In this document: piece after piece, positions 60,075 through 64,000 of the stretch
Layout: every line of letters begins with the position of its first letter
How positions within the stretch are numbered: position 1 is the first letter of the stretch
Origin: Flavobacterium aeripolare
GTDB lineage: Bacteria; Bacteroidota; Bacteroidia; Flavobacteriales; Flavobacteriaceae
Direction of reading: 5' to 3'
DNA: 64,000 bases
NCBI RefSeq assembly: GCF_013294025.1
Contig: NZ_JABSNL010000010.1
Span: 1-64,000 of the forward strand
Notes under the pieces: model-generated
Databases searched by the model: none
What the model saw: the letters and a program-made list of their open reading frames with translations, nothing else
Told to the model about the DNA's origin: nothing
Made by a program: the position numbers and the translations under genes

Positions 60075-61352
60075 CTATTTTTTCTTTTTTTCTTTAGGAA
60101 TTGGTAAACTGTAATTAGGCAAAGCTGTTAATTCAGCTATTTTTACAATTACTTCAACTGCTTTTTGCATGCTTTCTACCGGTACATACTCGTATTTCCC
60201 ATGAAAGTTGTGTCCACCAGCAAAAATATTAGGACAAGGTAATCCCATATAAGAGAGTTGGCAACCATCTGTACCACCTCTAATGGGTTTAATTAACGGC
60301 TTTATGTTTACTTCTTTCATTGCTTTTTCGGCAATATCAACAATATGTTTTACAGGAACTACTTTCTCCTTCATGTTGTAATATTGATCGTTGATTTCAG
60401 CAATTACAATATCTTCACCAAATTGCTTAGCAAATTTTTTATTGATTTTAGCAGTAATTTTTTCGATTTTATCTTTGCGTTTTTCGAATTTTTTCTTGCT
60501 GTGATCTCTTATAATAAGCTCGAGTACGGTTTCTTCAATGCTTCCTTTTAAGTGGTGCACATGATAAAAACCTTCATAGCCTTTTGTTTCTTGTGGTGTT
60601 TCATCTTCTGGTAATGCATTGATAAAGTCATTGGCAATAAGCATCGAGTTGATCATTTTACCTTTGGCATAACCAGGGTGCACACTTTTACCTTTGAAGG
60701 TGATTTTAGCTCCAGCCGCATTAAAATTTTCATATTCTAATTCTCCTATCTGACTTCCGTCCATAGTGTATGCCCATTCAGCACCAAATTTCTCTACGTC
60801 AAAATGATGTGCTCCACGACCAATCTCTTCATCTGGTGTGAAACCAACTCTAATTTTTCCGTGTTTGATCTCAGGATTGTTTATTAGGAATTCCATTGCC
60901 GTAACAATTTCTGTAATTCCTGCCTTATCATCAGCTCCTAATAGTGTAGTACCATCAGTGGTGATAAGCGTTTGTCCTTTGTATTGTAGTAAATCTTTGA
61001 AATAGCTTGGAGATAAAATGATGTTTTCTGCAGCATTTAATACAATGTCTTTACCGTCATAGTTTTCAACAATTTGTGGCTTTACATTTGCTCCCGTAAA
61101 ATCAGGAGTAGTATCAAAATGCGCAACAAATCCCACTGTAGGTACTTCGTGCTCCACATTGCTTGGAAGCGTTGCCATGATGTATGATTTATCATCAATT
61201 GTAACATCTTGCATACCAATTTGTTTCAACTCATCTACAAGTTTATTGGCTAGATCCCATTGCTTTGCAGTACTTGGAGTAGTTGTTGAATTTGGATCTG
61301 ACTCAGTGTCTACCGTTACGTAACTAATGAAACGATCAATAATATGTTGCAT
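60075..61352 (-). CDS. pepT: Peptidase T (tripeptide aminopeptidase)
   Basis: 425 aa, M20 metallopeptidase that removes the N-terminal residue of tripeptides; cytoplasmic. Metal ligands H78 and D80 (VAHFDTTPD), D141 (LGADDKAG), catalytic/bridging E175 and E176 ([10 protein letters not shown]), and later [12 protein letters not shown] and AGGHNFHG. The start [20 protein letters not shown] fits PepT. A -7 box (61377-61384) rules out the ATG at 61379. Confidence 0.95.
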   Translation of the reverse strand: MQHIIDRFISYVTVDTESDPNSTTTPSTAKQWDLANKLVDELKQIGMQDVTIDDKSYIMATLPSNVEHEVPTVGFVAHFDTTPDFTGANVKPQIVENYDGKDIVLNAAENIILSPSYFKDLLQYKGQTLITTDGTTLLGADDKAGITEIVTAMEFLINNPEIKHGKIRVGFTPDEEIGRGAHHFDVEKFGAEWAYTMDGSQIGELEYENFNAAGAKITFKGKSVHPGYAKGKMINSMLIANDFINALPEDETPQETKGYEGFYHVHHLKGSIEETVLELIIRDHSKKKFEKRKDKIEKITAKINKKFAKQFGEDIVIAEINDQYYNMKEKVVPVKHIVDIAEKAMKEVNIKPLIKPIRGGTDGCQLSYMGLPCPNIFAGGHNFHGKYEYVPVESMQKAVEVIVKIAELTALPNYSLPIPKEKKKK

Positions 61353-61376
61353 AAAATATATATTTGTATTGAGTAA

Positions 61377-61384
61377 CAAAGATA
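61377..61384 (-). promoter_or_regulatory. pepT promoter, -7 box
   Basis: TATCTTTG on the minus strand, 24 nt before the pepT ATG at 61352. Confidence 0.55.
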
Positions 61385-61450
61385 ATATTTATTTATAATT
61401 GAGGTGTTAAAACAGTCATTAAGGTCGCTTAATTGCCGCTGTATTCTTAA

Positions 61451-61996
61451 TTAATGCATCATTTGAGCGCCCTCTGTGTTAGAACTAGCAGCGCCATATT
61501 TAATCACACCTACATTTATAGTGCCGTCTGCTTTTATCAACATCATAAAGGCATTGTCATATTCTTGATCAGCGATCGCTTCTACAGGTCTCGTTCCTCC
61601 AAGGGCTTCCATTGTTTCAAGAACAGTATTAGAGTGACCTACAATTAAAATTGTTTTGTTCTGGTCTTCTTTTATCACTTTTGCAGCAAATTCTTTTAGT
61701 TTGCTAGCGTCATAAATTTGTACGGGAATTTTATTTAAAGTCGCCGTTGGTTGCGCTGTATTGCGAGTTCGCTTATAATCTGTGCTATAGGCTACATCTA
61801 CACCTGTGTCTTCTAATTCTTTTGCAAGAACTTCGGCTCGTTGTATTCCTTTTTCGGTTAGTTCTGGATCACGTTCTTTAGGATTGTCTGTCATTTTTTC
61901 GGCGTGGCGTACAAGAACAATTCTCAATTCGCTATTTGACTGTCCAAAAACTGTTATCGAAGCTAAAAATAAAAATAGACAAATAAATTTTTTCAT
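61451..61996 (-). CDS. Exported histidine phosphatase (SixA/phosphoglycerate-mutase-like)
   Basis: 181 aa with a signal peptide (MKKFICLFLFLASITVFGQ). The catalytic RHAEK motif puts the phosphohistidine at H31 with R30; the second Arg lies in KRTRNTAQP and the second His at H121 (VGHSNT). The short length and exported location fit a branch-1 histidine phosphatase acting on periplasmic phosphates; SixA-like phospholyase or phosphoesterase activity is possible, not proven. Confidence 0.85.
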   Translation of the reverse strand: MKKFICLFLFLASITVFGQSNSELRIVLVRHAEKMTDNPKERDPELTEKGIQRAEVLAKELEDTGVDVAYSTDYKRTRNTAQPTATLNKIPVQIYDASKLKEFAAKVIKEDQNKTILIVGHSNTVLETMEALGGTRPVEAIADQEYDNAFMMLIKADGTINVGVIKYGAASSNTEGAQMMH

Positions 61997-62115
61997 GGTT
62001 CAAGTTTTAGAATTGCTAATTTATCGTATAATATTTAAAATTGAGCACTTTAGGCTCGGTTAAATGCGTGCTTTCTTTTTTAGACTTTATTATTTATTTA
62101 TTGAACAGATAATTC

Positions 62116-62123
62116 TATTTTTG
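62116..62123 (+). promoter_or_regulatory. pyrD promoter, -7 box
   Basis: TATTTTTGCACA, a classic flavobacterial -7 box, 19 nt before the pyrD ATG. Confidence 0.65.
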
Positions 62124-62142
62124 CACACACAACTAAAAAGCT

Positions 62143-63165
62143 ATGTACAAACAACTTATTCGCCCATTATTTTTTCTTTTCGATCCAGAGAAAATTCATT
62201 ATTTTACTTTTTCGCTGGTTCGTGCTACGTCAAAAATCCCTGGTTTTGCGGCACTGTATCGTTCGATCTATCTTGTAGACGATAAACGATTAGAACGTGA
62301 AGTATTTGGTTTGAAATTTAAAAACCCAGTAGGTTTAGCAGCTGGTTTTGATAAAGATGCTAAATTGTACAAGGAGTTATCTAACTTTGGTTTTGGTTTT
62401 ATCGAAATAGGGACTTTAACTCCTAAAGGACAAGATGGTAACCCAAAGCAGCGTTTATTTCGATTAAAAGAAGATTCAGCGATTATTAATCGAATGGGTT
62501 TTAATAATGGAGGAGTTCTTGAAGCTGTCGAAAGGCTAAAAGCCAACAACGGTGTACTAATAGGAGGAAATATTGGTAAAAATAAAATTACAGCCAATGA
62601 GGATGCTACAAGCGATTACGAAATATGTTTTGATGCTTTATACGATTACGTTGATTACTTCGTAGTTAATGTTAGTTCGCCAAACACGCCAAACCTACGT
62701 GCACTGCAAGACAAAGAGCCATTGACGCAGTTGTTACAAACATTACAAAATAAGAATGTGGCTAAGCCAAAGCAAAAACCTATCTTGTTAAAAATAGCTC
62801 CCGATTTGACAAATGAGCAATTGTTAGATATTATAGATATCGTTGCCGAAACTAAAATTGCAGGAGTGATAGCAACCAATACTACAATTAGTAGAGAAGG
62901 GTTGCAATCAGTTAATAAAAGCGAAATGGGAGGTTTGTCTGGAAAGCCTTTAAGAGATAGAGCCACTGAAGTGATTCGCTTTTTATCTGAAAAAAGTAAT
63001 AAAGCGTTTCCTATTATAGGAGTAGGAGGGATACATACTGCCGAAGATGCTTTAGAAAAATTAGATGCAGGTGCAAGCTTAGTGCAATTGTATACTGGTT
63101 TCATTTATGAAGGTCCAGCCTTAGTGAAAGCAATTAATAAAAAGCTTCTTGAAAAGATGAAGTAA
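62143..63165 (+). CDS. pyrD: Dihydroorotate dehydrogenase (quinone), class 2
   Basis: 340 aa. Oxidises dihydroorotate to orotate in pyrimidine synthesis, using FMN and passing electrons to quinone at the inner membrane. The N-terminal helical extension (1-40) is the class 2 membrane/quinone region. The catalytic Ser is S178 or S179 in [45 protein letters not shown] and [15 protein letters not shown] are typical. The start is fixed by the -7 box 19 nt upstream. Confidence 0.95.
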   Translation: MYKQLIRPLFFLFDPEKIHYFTFSLVRATSKIPGFAALYRSIYLVDDKRLEREVFGLKFKNPVGLAAGFDKDAKLYKELSNFGFGFIEIGTLTPKGQDGNPKQRLFRLKEDSAIINRMGFNNGGVLEAVERLKANNGVLIGGNIGKNKITANEDATSDYEICFDALYDYVDYFVVNVSSPNTPNLRALQDKEPLTQLLQTLQNKNVAKPKQKPILLKIAPDLTNEQLLDIIDIVAETKIAGVIATNTTISREGLQSVNKSEMGGLSGKPLRDRATEVIRFLSEKSNKAFPIIGVGGIHTAEDALEKLDAGASLVQLYTGFIYEGPALVKAINKKLLEKMK

Positions 63166-63180
63166 CTTTTACCAACATAT

Positions 63181-63218
63181 AAAAAAGTCTGTTATGTAAT
63201 TCATAACGGACTTTTTTT
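63181..63218. terminator. Terminator between pyrD and the DUF3307 gene
   Basis: A stem AAAAAAGTC..GTTATG / CATAAC..GACTTTTTT with A/T runs on both sides. It serves the convergent pair. Confidence 0.85.
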
Positions 63219-63220
63219 GT

Positions 63221-63925
63221 TTAATGAGATAGTGTAGTAAATAATAAACCAGTTCCCAGTGCAATTCCAAAACTAAGTAAAGTTCCTATAAGCACATATT
63301 CAGTTAATCTACGATCTTTAGCTTCCTTTAAATCGCCAAAACGAAAAATGGATTTAGCTGCCAATAAAAACCCAATCGCTTCAAAATGACCCGTTATAAT
63401 AAAAGTAAATACAAACAGTCTTTCTAATATTCCTATATAATTTCCTGCGTTAGATAGCGAACTCTCTTTTTTGTGTTTGTTCTCTGGAGTCCAGATCGAA
63501 ATTGCATTTTTAATTAAAATAGAGCAGGGTTTAGTCAAGAAAACGGCTGCTGTAATTAAAAGGAGATTGGTATTTGTGAATTCTAAAAAGTGTAAAGTAC
63601 TATTTGTATACAATTGAAAAACAGCTACAATAGTAAGTAGGTGCGCTACTTGATCCAGCCAGAAATATAGTCGTTTCGTTTTGTTTTTTTGAAATTTAAG
63701 TTTAATAAAATCTATGATACCATGTATTATCGCTAGGCTAATTCCAAAGGCTATAAAATCTGTGTTTCCCACAATCACGCAAGCCAAAAAAGCATGCAAA
63801 GCAATGTGATAATACAAGTACTTGCTATGGTGTTTTTTTATCTCTTTATCAATAACCCAAGAGGTAGGTTGCAGTAGGAAATCGCCCAAAATGTGCGCCA
63901 AAAACAATTGTACTAATAAAATCAT
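63221..63925 (-). CDS. DUF3307 membrane protein
   Basis: 234 aa with about six membrane helices. The first 60 residues show the family pattern LAHILGDFLLQP and KYLYYHIALHAFLACV. Later helices include IHGIIDFIKL and TGHFEAIGFLLAAKSIFRFG. The function is unknown. Its ATG overlaps the TGA of the upstream gene (ATGA), so it is translationally coupled to it. Confidence 0.87.
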   Translation of the reverse strand: MILLVQLFLAHILGDFLLQPTSWVIDKEIKKHHSKYLYYHIALHAFLACVIVGNTDFIAFGISLAIIHGIIDFIKLKFQKNKTKRLYFWLDQVAHLLTIVAVFQLYTNSTLHFLEFTNTNLLLITAAVFLTKPCSILIKNAISIWTPENKHKKESSLSNAGNYIGILERLFVFTFIITGHFEAIGFLLAAKSIFRFGDLKEAKDRRLTEYVLIGTLLSFGIALGTGLLFTTLSH

Positions 63926-64000
63926 GCGTTGAGTAATTTTATTTTTTTTCGAAAATAATTATCTAATGCTAGAACGAGATCAAATTTTGTACGGCTTTTT
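63922..64000 (-). CDS. Partial CDS: C-terminus of the gene upstream of DUF3307
   Basis: An open minus-strand frame enters from the window edge and ends at TGA (63922-63924), overlapping the DUF3307 ATG as ATGA. The readable end is KSRTKFDLVLALDNYFRKKI followed by KLLNA. In Bacteroidota DUF3307 genes are often downstream of a SatD-family gene, so that is the best guess; the segment alone does not prove it. Confidence 0.6.
   Translation of the reverse strand, partial: KSRTKFDLVLALDNYFRKKIKLLNA

Noticed and set aside
62655..63104. 149-codon minus-strand frame inside pyrD
   Set aside because: Antisense to a highly conserved enzyme; no family match and no promoter.

Overview
The window reads as a chromosomal segment of a Flavobacterium-like member of the Flavobacteriaceae (Bacteroidota). 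The evidence is a low G+C content (about one third, judged by eye), Bacteroidota-type promoters with a TAnnTTTG -7 box, A-rich start regions without clear Shine-Dalgarno motifs, three SusC/FecA-like TonB-dependent receptors that begin with carboxypeptidase-regulatory-like domains, a PafA-type alkaline phosphatase, a monomeric isocitrate dehydrogenase, a PUR-type DUF3276 protein, a DUF4249 lipoprotein and a cyclophilin-FKBP fusion. Almost all of it is ordinary core chromosome.

Layout. 1-116: the 3' end of a 5S rRNA (end of an rRNA operon) and its terminator. 447-1901: a dead ISL3-family (ISAon1-like) insertion sequence with an intact 8-bp target duplication; two of its three reading-frame lesions coincide with GC-rich palindromes. 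2200-13018: pafA, lysA, the gltBD operon and a lone sucC. 13117-18623: a minus-strand run (esterase, dipeptide epimerase, DUF1456, NAD(P)-binding protein), then a TerB-like gene convergent with uvrB. 18749-33730: mainly minus strand, with a large TonB receptor, rlmF, thiamine pyrophosphokinase, a TonB receptor/DUF4249 pair, icd, trmD-rplS and an M14 peptidase. 33977-45117: plus strand, with an M3 peptidase, a structured Flavobacterium-type intergenic element on the opposite strand (36163-36245), hydrolase, peroxiredoxin-like protein, MFS transporter, the dual-domain peptidyl-prolyl isomerase, and a receptor-esterase-glycerophosphodiesterase operon. 45200-53427: redoxin, CsaA-like protein, P-type ATPase/DoxX/sulfurtransferase cluster, MscS, PUR protein, ABC exporter. 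53630-56152: leucine dehydrogenase, nusB, yajC. 56207-59868: a two-component system next to an outer-membrane protein and a DM13 lipoprotein. 60075-64000: pepT, a histidine phosphatase, pyrD, DUF3307 and the clipped end of one more gene.

How the genes work together. gltB and gltD form glutamate synthase; icd and sucC belong to the TCA cycle and leucine dehydrogenase feeds branched-chain amino acid turnover. pafA (periplasmic phosphomonoesterase) and the receptor-esterase-GDPD operon could cooperate in taking phosphate and glycerol from phospholipid head groups; this is inference. Intrinsic terminators separate most units, and several -7 boxes decide between alternative start codons.

I see no CRISPR array, tRNA, prophage or recognisable defence island. 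The least explained items are the palindrome-scarred IS, the structured element at 36163-36245, the DM13/outer-membrane/two-component neighbourhood and the receptor-esterase-GDPD operon.
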